64,000 nucleotides of DNA from the NCBI GenBank assembly GCA_023101885.1, contig JALPQD010000638.1, positions 613,386 through 677,385 of the forward strand. Direction: 5' to 3'. The position numbers and the translations under genes are program-made. Below the pieces are notes generated by a model. It did no database searches, was not told the DNA's origin, and saw nothing but the letters and a program-made list of their open reading frames with translations. Source of the stretch: Typhlomys cinereus. Taxonomy: Eukaryota > Chordata > Mammalia > Rodentia > Platacanthomyidae. Below, one piece after another: positions 13,056 to 26,535 of the stretch (its first letter is position 1; each line of letters starts with the position of its first letter).

Positions 13056-13980
13056 AAAAAGAGTCCTCCCAAAAAGCATTGCTTCATCAGCTAGAGTGGA
13101 AAGTGACAAAATGAATTCAATTCTTTTATTGTTGTAACCAGTAATTCAGAAAAAATATGTGGAGAACGATGCAGTTAACATTGGGTGGAGGACTGGGAGA
13201 CATGGGAGTGGTGTTCCCCGCATGTTGCGCCTATACCACCAGAGACGGCATCAGATTCTGAATTACAGCAGGTAAAATGCTGGAGGCGGGAGTTGATAGA
13301 TGTCCTGGCGCTTACACTTGCAGGCCCAGAAGGAAACTCTCTCTCAGAGAAGTTCGACAGTGCAGGAAGGAAAAGATTTCCAGTTAACCTCCCAGCTGGA
13401 GGCTTGGAGTGGCATATTTCCTCACTTTAAGAAAATCCCTGGATATCCCTAGGTGGAAATTTATGCTGATGAATTGCCCCAGATTTCCCTGAAGATGATG
13501 GGACCTCTGGCTTTCTGCAAAGAAATGAATCATTTGGAAACATGAGACTCTGGAGTGTTTTGGAGAGTTTTTATGAGAGGGTCACTGAGAAGAGGGGAGT
13601 TGGGGGTGGGAAAACACACTGAGTAATTTGTGGAGTGCATCAGAAAAATAACTGAATTTCATGCCAGGTTCTCTTATGGGTTCTTAAAGAGACTCAGGGT
13701 TCCTGGAAGGGCAGATAGATAATAAGGGAAGAGAATAGGCTTTAGAAACAAGGTGTCCTCGGTGTGGATGGGACCTCTGTGATCAGCTGCCTCAAGAGAA
13801 CAGAGAGCCACATTCGAGTGACAATTCACCCTTCATCGAAGGCCCAGAGGAAGACCTTAAAGAAAAGCCAAACTGGACATTGAAAAAAGTACCCCCAAAA
13901 CTCTAGTCTGAAAATCTAATGAACTTTCACTAAGTTAAAACAGAAGACCAGCAATAATGATGGTTAAAAATGGCAGTGGT

Positions 13981-14255
13981 GGGGCTGGAGAGGTGGCTCA
14001 GGGGTTAAGCCTCTGCCTTGCAGGCAGAAGGTCCTGAGTTCGGATCCCAGATCCCACGTATAGACGCCAGGCGGAAGTGGGGGGGGCGGCCTGCGCTTCT
14101 GGTCCTGGTAGGGCGGAGCCTGTGAATCCCGGGGCAGAAGGAGGTGGAGGCGTCCATGGTGGTTCCCGATTCGTCCATGGTTCTACACACACACATACAC
14201 ACATGCATGCGCACATACATACACACACACACACAATTGAATAAATAATAATAAA
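13981..14255 (+). mobile_element. B2-like SINE with 15-bp target-site duplication
   Basis: ggggctggagaggtggctca head, (AC)n and A-rich tail. The flanks AAAAATGGCAGTGGT at 13966-13980 and 14256-14270 are identical, indicating a fairly young insertion. The 129-codon minus-strand frame over it is an artefact. Confidence 0.92.
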
Positions 14256-14880
14256 AAAAATGGCAGTGGTAAGGGCAATCATCTCTTTGGCAGAGGCATT
14301 CAATGGTTGACCGACAGACAACTTACAGTTAAAGGGAGTAGGTGTGGACGACGCGAGCGTGGCAGGGCTCCTCCAGGAAGAGCACATTCGAAGCTCCAGC
14401 TATGTTCACAGCACTCTTGCTCATAGAACTGATTTATTTTATTCCCATGAACTTATTTAAATGTAAAAACACTAACTGGAGTAAAAATAACTTGGATAAA
14501 TTTCAACTTTGACATTTGCTAGTTTTTAAAGTTCGGGTAACTTATAAAATCTCTTTGAGCCATATTTTATCTTCAGTAAAGCTGGCAAAAATTCGATGCT
14601 ACTATAGAATTTTGCTTATATTAATATAAAATGAGTCATGATCAGCAGAGATGACTTTTCCTCCCTATACAAGGGCAAGATGAATGTGATGACATCAATG
14701 AGTCATACTGATGTCAACCCTGGCCATTCGCACATGGGCCACATTTCAGGTGTTTCCCATGTGAAAATTATTGTGCAAATATTTACATGTTTCTGCCACC
14801 ACATAGATCATTGATCATAGTCAACTAGGTGTTTAAAGTAGAAAAACAGAGCAAAATCCCTGCCTTAAAATAGCTGTGTG

Positions 14881-15901
14881 TAGCAATACAAACAACACTG
14901 AATGCTGGAGAAGATGTGGAGAGAAGGGAACTCTCATATATTGCTGGTGGGAATGCACTTATACAACCACTCTGGCGATCAGTATGGCGATTTTTTAAAA
15001 AGTGAAAGATTGAAAAGCCATATGACCCCACTATACCAATACTGAATAATCCCCCCAAATGCATCAGTTTCACTACAGTAACGCGTGTACAAACACGTTC
15101 ATTGCGGCACTATTTACAATAGCAATGCCATGGAATCAACCCAAATACCAACAATTGATGAAAGGATAATGAAAATGTGGTAAATTTATACATTTATATA
15201 TTCAGCCATCAAAAAAGATGAATTAATGAAATTTGCTGGGAAATGGATGGAATAGAAGAAATTATATTGAGTGAAGAATCCCAGATACAGAAAGTTAGGT
15301 GCTGTATGTACTCCGTAACAAGTTGATCTTAGTTCCAAACTCACTTAATGACATATTCAAAGGAGATGACCTTTAATACCATTGGGGATGCAGCCAAGGG
15401 CAGTCCAGGAACAGCAAAACTGAAAACAACAAACTATAATTCAGAACACCAAAGACCAACGATAGGCGGGATACTCCACACAAGTCAGGGCTGCAGCAAT
15501 AAGGATATAGTCACAATGTGATTGGACTTTGCCTGACCTGCACAATGGCTGACATGTCACCCACCAAAGTCTAGCACAGAACACAGGGGAGAAAGCTTCA
15601 GGCACTAGGATCCTTAGAGGCAAGGGGTAAAACAGTCAGAATAGAGTTCCCATACAAGCAGGCAGCCCAAAAAGGGGCCCCAAGTTATGCCACTGAGTCT
15701 TTAACTCTAACTAGGGCAGAGGACTCATAGGGAGGTTCCGAGCCCACATAAGTGGAGGCTCTGCGGGAGGAAGGGCGCAAGCTGTAGACCCCAGGAGCCG
15801 GGGAGGGAGTGAAGGGAGTAAAAGTGAGAGGGGAAAAGGGGGTGAGAGGACGGGAGTACTTTTTGAGCATGTATGATTAGGCAAAAAATAAATGTGTAAT
15901 A
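14881..15901 (+). mobile_element. 5'-truncated L1 retrotransposon with 14-bp target-site duplication
   Basis: The element begins in the C-terminal part of L1 ORF2 (the tgctggtgggaatgcac region). It runs through a stretch of frameshifted ORF2 and a 3' UTR with the rodent-type purine-rich tract (about 15,740-15,860) and ends in an AATAAA-bearing A-rich tail. The flanks AAAATAGCTGTGTG at 14867-14880 and 15902-15915 are identical, which defines the insertion. It cannot encode a working protein. Confidence 0.92.
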
Positions 15902-16540
15902 AAAATAGCTGTGTGGGAAGAGAGTTTCTCTTTAGCAACTCAATATAGCTATTTGGATACTTGCTCAATTTAGCATTTTTCAAAATGAAATCTTTCATGT
16001 ATGGAATTTTCTGACATTTTCTAAATACTGTACCCACATCCACGATCTCTGGAATTATCATGAAGAGACTTGCAAAATTGAAATAAAGAAAAACAGTGTA
16101 TTTAAAACTTAAAAAAAAAGCCCAAGGTTTCATCATGTACCCAGACTAACCTTGAGCCCTCAGAAATCCTCCTGTCTCAACTTGCTGAGCGCTGTGACTA
16201 TAGGAACACAAAGCCGACACAGTTCTTTTACGAGGAATGGGACCTTCCTTCGTCCAGATGGGCGCGACCCAGAGATTTAATGCTTCAGACACTTCATCGT
16301 TTTCAAGGTCCAATTTGAGACAGTTGACATCCAGCTTATGGTGTCATGCAGACGATGACCGAAGACTCGGCATCATATGGGGAAGCAAAGAAAAAGCAAG
16401 TTATCTTTAGGAAAATTGAAGAGAAGTAAGATGCTGAGGAGCGGTGCAAGGAGTTCTCCAGCGGGGGAGTCCAAAGGAAAGACCATTGAATTAGTGTCTT
16501 AGGGTTTTTTTTTAAAAAACATTTTAAAAAATTATTTTTA

Positions 16541-16817
16541 TTATTTATTCATTTGTGTGTGTATGTGCATGTGTGTGTGTGTGTGTGTGTGTGTGTAGAA
16601 CCACGGGTGAATTCGGGAACCACCATGGACCACCTCCACCTCCTCCTTGTTTACTCTGCCCAGGGATTCACAAGCTCTGCCCTACCAGGACCAGAACGCA
16701 GCCCCCCCCCCCCCCGGCTTTCATCTAGCGTGGTTTATACGTGGGGTGTAGGATCCGAACTCAGGACCTTCCGCCTGCAAAGCAGAGGCTTAACCCCTGA
16801 GCCACCTCTCCAGCCCC
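16541..16817 (-). mobile_element. B2-like SINE, antisense, with (TG)n and C(14) run
   Basis: The reverse complement starts ggggctggagaggtggctca at 16817 and ends with a (CA)n/A-rich tail. A run of 14 C at 16702-16715 lies inside it. Confidence 0.88.
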
Positions 16818-17620
16818 AGGGGCTTTTTATAGTACTTACAGCAGAAATGGATAAACACAGGTTATTTCTGGTGATTGGTTGATTCTTTGGACATATGGGC
16901 TGAGTCAATTGTACAGCCCCACACTGTGCATGGCTCTTTGGTCCAACCATTGCCTTCAGAAAGCTAGTTCTTGCTTCACCACCATACTTGATAACAAATT
17001 TAAAGTTTATTTATTTATTAAGGAATATTAAAGATCTAATATATGGAACAGCAGTAACTTTTAAATAGCATCATTTTATTTTTCAAAAGTCATAGATTGA
17101 TTTTTGTAATAAGTTTGGAAGTATGTATTTAACATTAAGAACTTTATTAAACAATTCTACCAAAACTGAAAGTTACCTTCAAACTAGAACTTACAAAAAA
17201 CACTATGTCTATGCCTACAGTGGAAACATTTTGTGTGCATGGTTGCTTATAAATACAACACATTTGTTTCAATGCTTTTACTGGATAGGCATTATATAAT
17301 TCAGACTTCTGGATAAAACATATGTTTTCATGTCATCAGACCTTTCCTATATTCGAAATTCACACTCTGTCACTTGGGCATACAGGAAAATAAAAGTGTT
17401 GGCAGTTGGACAAGTGACACTTGTTAATGTCTTTAATTTTTATTGCACATCTCTGAATACCTGTGAAGTTGGGATTCTTTATCTTTATTACTTATATGTA
17501 AAAATTTCCCCTTAATAGTTTACTTGAATAGTTACCCCAGTTTTTAAATTAAATGATCATTGTTTTTGTCAATTTACAGAATTCATTGTACATTAGATAT
17601 TACTAACTTGCTGATTTTTA

Positions 17621-17676
17621 AAAAAATTTTTTATTCAATTGTGCATGTGTGTGTATGTATGTGCGCGCACGCGTGC

Positions 17677-17723
<47 letters not shown>

Positions 17724-17931
17724 ACCACGGGCGAATTTGGGAACCACCATGGACGTCTCCATCTCCTCCTTGTTTACTCTGCCCCGGGATTCACAGGCTC
17801 CACCCTACCAGGACCAGAAGCTCAGGCCGCCCCACTTCCACCTGGCGTCTATACATGGGATCTGGGATCCGAACTCAGGACCTTCTGCCTGCAAGGCAGA
17901 GGCTTAACCCCTGAGCCACCTCTCCAGCCCC
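17621..17931 (-). mobile_element. B2-like SINE, antisense, 10-bp target-site duplication
   Basis: Same family, with a long (TG)n tail at 17670-17720. CTGATTTTTA flanks it at 17611-17620 and 17932-17941. Confidence 0.9.
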
Positions 17932-17954
17932 CTGATTTTTATTTTTTAAAATAT

Positions 17955-18440
17955 ATTTTTGTCTTCCTTCCTCCCTCCCTCCCTCCCTCTCCCTCCCTCC
18001 CTCCCTCTTTCCCTCCCTCCCTCTCCCTCCCTCCCTCCCTCTTTCCCTCCCTCCCTCCCTGTCTCTTTCCCTCCTCCCTCTCTCCCTTCCCTCCTTCCTT
18101 TCTTCCTTCCTCCCTCCCTCCTTCCTTTCTTCCTTCCTCCCTCCCTCCTTCCTTCCCTCCTTCCTTCCTTCCTTCCTCTCTCTGTCCTTTCCTCTCTCCC
18201 TCCTTCTCTCCTTCCTTCCCTCCTTCCTTCCTCCCTCCTTCCTTCCCTCCTTCCTTCCCTCCTTCCTTCCTTCCTTCCTCTCTCCGTCCTTTCCTCTCTC
18301 CCTCCTTCTCTCCTTCCTTCCCTCCCTCCCTCTCCTTCCCTCTCTCCCTCCCTTCCTCCTTCCCTCTCTCTCTCTTTCCCTCCTTCCCTCTCTCCCTCCT
18401 TCCCTCTCTCCTTCCCTCCCTCCCTTCCTTTCTTCTTTCC
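17955..18440. repeat. Polypyrimidine (CCCT/TTCC)n microsatellite
   Basis: About 480 bp of ccct and ttcc blocks with a partly duplicated interior: the ctctctctgtcctttcctctc segment at about 18175 recurs at about 18280. Open frames on both strands (up to 284 codons) are artefacts. Confidence 0.95.
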
Positions 18441-18595
18441 TGCTTTCTTGTTGATACAATGTCTCACTATGTATCTCTGACTGGCTTGGAACTCAGTGCA
18501 TAGACCATACTTTCCTGAAACTTGAAGAGTGCCTCCTATCTTTGTTCCAAAGGCTGAGATTATAGGTATGTGCTCCCACACCAGGTTGATGTAAA
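18440..18595 (-). mobile_element. B1 SINE, antisense
   Basis: Reverse B1: gatacaatgtctcactatgt, ctggcttggaactcagtg, ggctgagattataggtatgt. The adjoining polypyrimidine tract lies on its A-tail side. Confidence 0.85.
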
Positions 18596-19924
18596 TTTTT
18601 TAATGAAATAAACTCTTTTCTTTGGAGTTTGTACATTTCCGTTTTTGTTCAAGTTTATTAAGTTGTTTTGTCAATTTTTGTGTTCAAATTTATTCCTATT
18701 TTCCTAAGTTTAGTAATGTATATATGCACAGAGCAGAGAAGAATCTATGTGTCCTTTTAACTTGTATTTTTTAACCACTTGCATTTCTCTTGTACAATAT
18801 TTTACTCTTTATGATGATTTTATGGCTTTACCAGCCTTATTTTTAATAATAAAGATATGAAACTATGAATATTGTGAACATTTATAGCAGATTCTGAAAT
18901 GCAATGTAAATTCTCACTTCAGAAGGACAATTTCTCTTGCTCTTTCTGAGCTCCGAAAAATTAGAAATCACGTTTCCTATTTTCCCAAAACTTAAACACA
19001 ACATAATATCTTCTGTTGTAATTGTTTTTGTACAATGAATACTTACATTGTCTGAATTTAAGGTTTTTTCCCAGCTTAAATAATTGTTTTCTTGGCAGTA
19101 GCATGGCTTATTATTCCATTATAAAGTACCTAAGGTTAGTTGAAAGATCTTTTCTTTGAGTGAGAATTTGAGGGAAGTCCTCTTGGCTTCTTAACCGTGT
19201 GGCAGTCTGGATGGTATGCCAAACTCCTCAGAACCTCAGAGACAGTTGCAGCTCCAGAAAGTATGTTTTCAATTGTCTGTCTTAATAATTTCACCTCAGG
19301 GCATAATTAAACTATATATCTATTTTATCAAAGGTATAAATCTTTCCATGAAGAGTTTTGAAGGGATTTTCCTTTCCCATTTATTCAAACTCTAAAATAA
19401 AGCCCTGAATGTGTCCCACTTGGTTGTATTTCTTTCAGACAGAGAGTGTAAACTAACAATCAGAGACTTCTGTGGCTTAGAAAACTCAGAACAACCTCAA
19501 GGAGAAGGACTTAATCCTGTCTTTACTGAAGGTCCTGAGGTGGGTGTCTTTCCTTGCTGAGGTCTTGGGCCACATTCCCTTTCTACATATTGGCTATTGT
19601 GGTCATTGGTCTGTGCTGCTTCTATGTGACCTGCAGGAATAGCCTTGAATGAGTGAGCTCAGCCTCTGCTGCACAGGGCAGGGACAAGCTCTGTCTGTAA
19701 CCCAAGAATTGGGTCTCACTAGTGCTGAGCCTGTGTATGCCCAGAATATAGCAGGCTATTTATTCATCAACATCTGTTCGGAAAACTGTCACCAAGGAGC
19801 ATCTAAAACAACTTGAAGAAAAGAAGACATACATGACTTGACTTAATGGATTAATATGTAGAACATTGCATCGAGTGTATCTATTCTCTCCAAGTAGAAA
19901 AGTTGATTTTTAACCAATTAACTG
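18596..19924. other. No gene recognised
   Basis: AT-rich sequence. A segment at 19,430-19,740 has somewhat protein-like or LTR-like composition but no continuous frame. Confidence 0.45.
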
Positions 19925-20240
19925 CTGTGATGTGAATGTTAGTGCTCAACCATTCATAGGTTGGACCCTGCTCACCAATGTGTCAGAAAGTGGGACATTT
20001 GGAAGGTGATTGTGGTGCTCTTATGAGTGCAATTAGTACCCCAATAAAAGATGTTACAAGAGCTGCTTGAGCCTTTGACCATGCAAGGGCCAGAAGTCAT
20101 GACCTGTGAACTCAGTCAGCTGGATCTCCAAAAATCCTACGCCATCTTGAGTGAAAATACATGAAAGCTGCCCTTGTGCAGCTCCTCCATACGAGCAGCC
20201 AGCTGGCTGGCTTGGGACTCTCACTATCAACAACACCTTC
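19925..20240 (+). mobile_element. Diverged MaLR-like LTR fragment
   Basis: Contains gctgtgatgtgaatgttagtg, catttggaaggtgattgtgg and gctcttatgagtgcaattag, in the order of the MST/MLT consensus. Ends are unclear. Confidence 0.45.
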
Positions 20241-23200
20241 TTACATAATGTTGAGGAGAGACTTTGTGATCCTTGTAAGTTTCAGGAGCCCAGTGAGATC
20301 TGAGAGGTTTGTGTGTTTCCTAAGTCTTCTCAGTTTCATTATTCTCAGTGGACTTCCTTCCTCCCACCCTTCCTCCTTCCCCCCTGTCCCTTTCTCTTTC
20401 CCCTTCCATTCTCCTCTCCATAAGGGAATGTTTCAATGTAGTGGAAATAGTAATGCAACACTCATCCTTTTTTTGGCTCTTACATTCTTTCTTCCCCCTC
20501 TTCTGTAATGTTTTCTAAATCTTTGAAGGTTGATATAGATATTTGATTACTTTTCTCCCTCTATGACTGAGTATTGGTCCTGTGTAGCAATAGCAGCAGT
20601 CAGTCTTAGGAGCTTGACTGATTGTGAATCAGTGCAGTGACTTTCCTTTCCTTCCCAAAAGAATGAAAGCAACAGTAATATATGGCCACAAACACAAATA
20701 CTCAGTAGACAAATTAGCAAGCAGTTACAAATTAGCATCTGTTTAACATAGCAGTAGTGGCCTCACAGCACCAGCCATGAGCTCCTTCCTGTGAGGCGAG
20801 CCTTAAAAACAATAAAAGCAGCGTGCTATCCGTATAATAGTTACGCCATCTTACCTGTCATGTTGGTACTATAGGATGCATATTATATAGCTAAACAGGA
20901 CTGCTGCTGACTATTCTCTGTCAGCAGCCTACATGGAACCTTCAGCCTGCGAAGCTTCCACTTCAGACCTAGACCGATTTCGTCACATTCTTTGGTGAAA
21001 GAGTATATGTCTTCAGCAATAGAGATTTACCATCTACTTCTAGCAGTGACAACAGCTTTATGTCGTCGTGGGGTCTCGAGAGCCAGCAACTCGTAAAGAA
21101 GGAATTTTCTTGTGGCATTGGGAGTTCTATTCAAGGCACAGCTTCACCCATTATAGGGTATTTTCCTTAAACTTCATCATTGCTCTCTTGCCCTTCCCCC
21201 AGATGATTTACAAATGTAATGAAACCTTTTTACAGATAGCGTGTAGGACCTCTGAAAGTCTCCACTGTCTGCTAATGGGCCTTGGAGAGTTAAGAGAAAT
21301 ATCAATAAGAGCGAATACAGTACACAAATTTCTTATTATTGCATCAGTTGTCTTTCCGTGAAAGTAATGTTGGGTCAGCCATACTTCCCACATAGCCCCC
21401 CATAGCCCACAGTTATTTTCTGCAAGACATCCGGCTTTCTTATCCTGGGGTGATGCTGCCCCCATGGGGTCATTGTTCATCTCCTCACCCCAATGGGCTT
21501 GGCTTTTCATTGGCTATTCCTGGCTGTTTGAAGAGGAAGCGATCTACTCCCAATATACCTGATGTTGCATATTCTGGGAGAATTATTGTCTATCCCTGGA
21601 TCAACCTTAACCTTTTGTGCCACATTGTTTTAACATTTACATCTTCTCGAACTTCTGCTCAGGCTTAATCTTTTCCCTAGGATTTCTCTAGTGAAAATAT
21701 AAAAACTAATAGGATATAGTTAGAACATCCTTTATGCTTGGAAATAAAGAAATATACTACCAATAATTTGAGAGATACTCAAATTGGAAATCAGATGACA
21801 CTGTAGATCAAAGAATTACAAAGCCACCACATATAATACCAACTCTCAGTTTTATTTATGGAGATGGGGTCACTTTCCACTTTCATGAAGGAAACTTCAC
21901 CTTGGTCATTATGATTTCAAATACTAAGAAATTTCTTACAGGGCACAGGAACTGCCAGAAGGTAGTGATCTCAAAGTGATATTGAGTACCTCAGTTAGGT
22001 CTACTTTTTCCCTTTAAAGCTCCTATCACATTGATAAAATGCTTCTCATTCTCAGTCTACAGAAGCCCAACATTAAGCACACTTAAAATATAGGAGAGAA
22101 AAGAAGAAATTCTTTCCATGAAATAAGGCTTCAGAGAAAGCAACTTATATATTGTACGTCATTAATTTCTTAGTTTCTGCTTATGCCTTGCTGAGAGCTG
22201 AGGAGGATGCAGACCCTACCCATGTCTTCGGCCCACCTCTAGGTAGATCAGATTTCTTGGAGGGTGGACATTTTTGTGGGCTGGTTTGCAGATCCAGCGG
22301 AGTTAGCGTTAGGCATTATAACTCAGACTCATTCTAAGTGTCATCATAGAGGTCAGAAGTGGGCTTCGTCCTAACAGTTCGCCCGCTCACAGTCAGGCCT
22401 GCTTGTTTAGACAGCATCTCTTCCTGGCATCTTGGTGAGCCTGAACAGCACGCGATGGTTTGCCGATATCATGTACACGTCCTCCTGTGTCTACAGTTAC
22501 TGCACTCTATGCTCTTCGATGCTTGGAGTAGTTGAATTAATTTGTTATATTTTAATTTATCTTGCTTTTGTTTTTCATGGCTTATCAGTTTGATTTCATA
22601 ACTATAGCCTTGTGTATAGCAGCTTCCTCTGGAAACAGAGGTGCCACCCCATACTCTAGACCAAAGCATACTGTCTCAAAGTGTCCTCCAAAACCTCTTG
22701 CCCAGGGACAGACTGACCCTCCTCCATGGAAGGAGAACAGCAAACAGTCCATGTTTTAGAGAGCAGAAGAGTAAAAGATATTGTGTCCTTGAACACAACT
22801 GGGAAGTTAGCATTTCCAGACACTTTCCAAAGCAAAGACTCACTATTATTTATCCCATGATATAAAAATGCCTGTGGTGAGAACTGCAAGGGGCAAATGG
22901 AGTGTTTTGTGAAGGTAGTTTCCAGGCAATGATGATGAAAGATGTAGTGACAAACTTGAAGAGTTGAGCACAGAGGTGCAAAATGGCAGCTTTTGTTAAA
23001 GAGATGCGCTCCATTATGAATCCAAGTCTGCTCTTCAGTGGGATAATATAAAAGACGCTACCCCGAGGAAAAATTCTTCAGGGAAGGCTTCCATCATAAG
23101 AATGCAAATTTTTCTGGAAGGGAAGAGCTGAAGGTCTGAGTTCCAAAGGAAAAGTCTGTTCCTCCTCTGAAGCAACCAGCTTGATTCGAGGGGGCCAATC

Positions 23201-23811
23201 TCTACCTGGAGATTATAGCAGAACTTGGCAAAGTCATCCACATGGTCCTGATTTTAGAGGTTTCAAAGAAGGAGGAGGATGTGGATGCCTCCTCCAAGGT
23301 TTCAGAAAAAATCCGAATCCAGCTAGTGTACCTGAAAAAAGAGATGTCAGAGCCAACATGGGACAGGACATCTGCTAAGGAAAGCTATGTATTGTTGTAT
23401 AAGCCAACCCAATGGATGGAATGGATGGGAAGAGCCAGCCTCAGAATGTATTCTTTGGGCAGCTGCACTGGACGAGGTGGAGTGGAACCACTTTGGAACT
23501 GAGATGATTTCAACTAGAAGCTCATCTGTTGGAATTGGAGGTAAAGGATTTCAGGTTTGTTCTGCTGGCTTTTAGTCTTGTTATGGACCAATATTTCCTG
23601 AATATGCCCCCATTTCTCCTTTTTGGAATGGGAATGTTTATTCTGTGCCACTGTATGTAGGAAGTATATAACTCGTCTTGATTTTACAGGAGACTTTGGA
23701 CTTTCAGACTGTGTTGGACCTACTGATGTAGTCTACAGGGACTTTTAAAATTGGACTGAGTTTGTTTTGCATAATGAGATGATAATCAGTCTGTGAGGGC
23801 TAGGGGTGGAG
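20241..23811. other. No gene recognised
   Basis: Mixed composition. Open frames of up to about 115 codons overlap each other on both strands with no family match I can recall. 23.0-23.8 kb may be an ERV-derived or LTR-adjacent stretch, since it runs directly into a MaLR-like LTR. Confidence 0.45.
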
Positions 23812-24165
23812 TGTCATGGTTTGAAATATGAGTTGTCCCCCACAGGCTCATATGGTTGAATCTGTAGTTGTTTGGGGAGGTCATGGAACCTTTAGGAGGT
23901 AGAGTCTTTCTGGAGAACGGCAGTCACAGGGTGAACCTTGAGCTTGGTTAGCCCTGCCCTGTTTCAGTTAGATAACCTGCTCTTGCAGCAGTTCTTTCAA
24001 GTTTATATCCTCCATGATGAATGTAACTTAGGCCACCTCCAGTGTCTGCCACCCTAATGGACTGTATCTCCCATCTGAAACCGTAAGCTAAATAAATCTC
24101 CTTTCTCTCTTTAATGTGTTTAAACATAAGTGATGTCTCATACCAACAGACAAGAGCAACTGGTA
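23812..24165 (+). mobile_element. MaLR-like solo LTR
   Basis: Starts tcatggtttgaaatatgagttgtcccccacaggctcatatg and ends with gaaaccgtaagctaaataaatctcc, the same order of blocks as the element at 9.8 kb. Preceded by about 700 bp of sequence I could not assign. Confidence 0.5.
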
Positions 24166-24284
24166 GTCATATATTATACTGACTATTTTAGACTTAACAC
24201 TTAGATAAACTTAATAAAACTTAACTTGCTTGTTTATGCTTTATGTTTTACAACTGAGGCATTTGAACATCAGAACAGCTTAAA

Positions 24285-25490
24285 CTTTTTTAAAAATGCT
24301 TATTTTTATCTAGTTTTACAAGCACAATGAGTACTAATCCCTGCTTCCTCTTCCCTCCATCCCTTTCTTTCCCCTACCTTCCCTCTCCACTTCTTACCCT
24401 CCCTCCCCTGCCTTCATCACTCCACCTCCCACTCTCTTGCGTCTATGATTCCTAGGGGCACTTCCCTTCACCTGTCTATCCTAACCACTACGGTTCCTAC
24501 TGCTTGGAATTATTTCTCCTGAGATTGTTGCTAGTCTATGGAGGTATTTTGACTTATCAGCCGTTGTGCAGGTCTGGTGAGGATCAGTCTCATTGTGGTG
24601 AGTTTCTGGATGCAGCAGCCCTGTCTTGAGTGAAATGTCTTGTCCAGTGGACAAGGAGGACCTTCCCCTCTTTAGGCTCTTACAATCTTACCACCCCTTC
24701 TTCCACAAGTTTCCCTGAAGTTCTCCCCTTCAGATGGGGAGAGATTTGTCTGATCTGACTCTGGTGAACATTGCAGGGTCACTGGTACCCTGCATTCTGG
24801 CTGTTGTTGTCTATTTCACTGTTCTTCCTCTGCACTAGGCTGCATCCTGTCTGGGTGTTGCAATCCTCTCCTATGCAAAGATTAAAAAATTGTTTAAAAA
24901 GTCCTTTATATAAGAAAAGGCTTCAATGAGAGGGAAGAACAGTTAATAGTACATATTATGAGTAGGGTTGGCCTCCCAGTAACCAACCACCTGCTTACTA
25001 ACCCCTAACCCTCCACCCTCCATGACAAGGAACACTTGCCCAGAACTGTAATCCAGTCCAAAAAAGAGTGGATGGGGAAGAAACTGACACTGGACAGGGG
25101 CAGAAGTCTTAATACTTTTGGGCTTAACAGTGGCCTTATTTATCTATTTAACTGTGTTCCTTTGTCTCCATTCTCTTGACCCTAGCCCCCAAGTTATGCT
25201 TCTTTGCTGTTATAATGGATAGTATAGATTTCCCCTTGAGCATGTCATTCTGAAGGCTTAGCATTTTGTTCCCTTTATAAGGAAAAACATTCGATGTCTG
25301 TCTTTCGGTGTTTGGGATACTTTGCTCGATATAACTTTTTCCAACTCCATCAATTTACCAGCAAATTTCATTAATTGTTTTTGATAGCCGCATAGAATTC
25401 CATTGTGTATATGTACCACATTTTCATTATCTATTCGTGAACTGTTGGGTATTTAGGTTGATTTCATGACTTTGCTATTGTGAATATCAG
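24285..25490 (-). mobile_element. L1 3' end (ORF2 terminus plus 3' UTR), antisense
   Basis: Read on the minus strand, 25490-25190 is the L1 ORF2 3' end (aatagcaaagtcatgaaatc, then ctatgcggctatc). It is followed by a long 3' UTR whose purine-rich tract appears here as the pyrimidine-rich 24340-24450. It shares the aggacttcc.../ccctgtcttgag...tgtcttgtccagtgg 3' UTR segment with the copy at 5.6-6.2 kb. Frameshifted throughout. Confidence 0.85.
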
Positions 25491-26039
25491 AACAGCTTGA
25501 ATTTGTCTCTAGTTTGTAAGTCTGGCCAAATGATCTTTTAAAGGCATCATAAATGTTTGTGAGATAAATAAAGTTGATTGAATATGTAGTGCCTCCAACA
25601 TCAAAATCCTGATGGGAAGGCCTGGCTTGCAGGGAATCTCTAAGAGTGGAAAGGGGGAGGGGGCGCCACACTTTCAGCAGTTGTCTGCGCAGGGCACAGC
25701 GACTGCAGCTCAGAATCTGCCCACCTGGCACCAGAGCCGCCCCGCATCCGCCTTCCTCAGGGTCGGGAAAATCCTTGATGCCCTCCCCATCTTTGCTGAT
25801 ATCGGGCTTCCGCAGCCTCCACACGGGACACTGGGAATTCCTTGTCAGTCCGTTGCACCCCAACTCTGGGGCTTCCAGGCTCCAGGCGTTCTCGCCTCCC
25901 ACACCATGCCAGAGCTCCGGGCCTTGTAGGCCCTGGAGCCTTTTCTACTCTGCTCTCCCAAGATTAGATGTTAGGGAAAAACGACCAATCCCAGGAGGCA
26001 AAGTGCACCTTCTGTGCAAATCAGAGCTCACGGGGTGGG

Positions 26040-26535
26040 GCTAAAGCGCCTGAGGCTGTACAGAGGAAACGGGGCGGGGCTAGAGCACCTGTGGCTGCCA
26101 GAGGGGCAGGGCAGGGCTAGAGCACCTGTGGCTGCCAGAGGGGCAGGGCGGGGCTAGAGCGCCTGAGGCTGCACAGAGGAAGCGGGGCGGGGCTAGAGCA
26201 CACAAGGCTGCCAGTGGGGGACGGGGCGGGGCTAGAGCGCCTGTGGCTGCCAGAGGGGGCGGGGCGGGGCTAGAGCACCTGTGGCTGCCAGAGGGGCAGG
26301 GCGGGGCTAGAGCACCTGTGGCTGCCAGAGGGGCGGGGCTAGAGCACCTGTGGCTGCAAGAGGGGGCGGGGCTAGAGCGCCTGTGGCTGCAAGGGGGCGG
26401 GGCTAGAGCATCTGTGGCTGGCAGAGGGGCGGGGCGGGGCTAGAGCACCTGTAGCTGCCAGAGGGGGCGGGGCTAGAGCGCCTGTGGCTGCCAGAGGGGG
26501 CGGGGCGGGGCTAGAGCACCTGTGGCTGCCAGTGG
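26040..26535. repeat. About 33-bp minisatellite of GC boxes, about 15 units
   Basis: The unit is ggggcggggctagagcacct followed by gtggctgccagag. Variants are gagcgcctg, gaggctgcacagaggaag, and shorter units missing one gggg block. Nearly every unit holds GGGGCGGGGC or GGGCGGGGC, an Sp1/KLF-type GC box. The array abuts the GC-rich block that includes the ZNF143-type motifs, so it may be a proximal promoter element, but that is inferred. Confidence 0.92.

Noticed and set aside
13998..14387. Minus-strand 129-codon frame with CVCVC stretches
   Set aside because: It is the antisense of a B2-like SINE and its (CA)n tail.
15711..16136. Minus-strand 141-codon frame
   Set aside because: It covers the antisense of the L1 3' UTR and flank.
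17649..18581. Open frames of 173-284 codons (Ser/Pro/Leu or Arg/Glu/Gly-rich)
   Set aside because: They read through a polypyrimidine microsatellite and parts of SINEs; no domain, no start context, and both strands are equally open.
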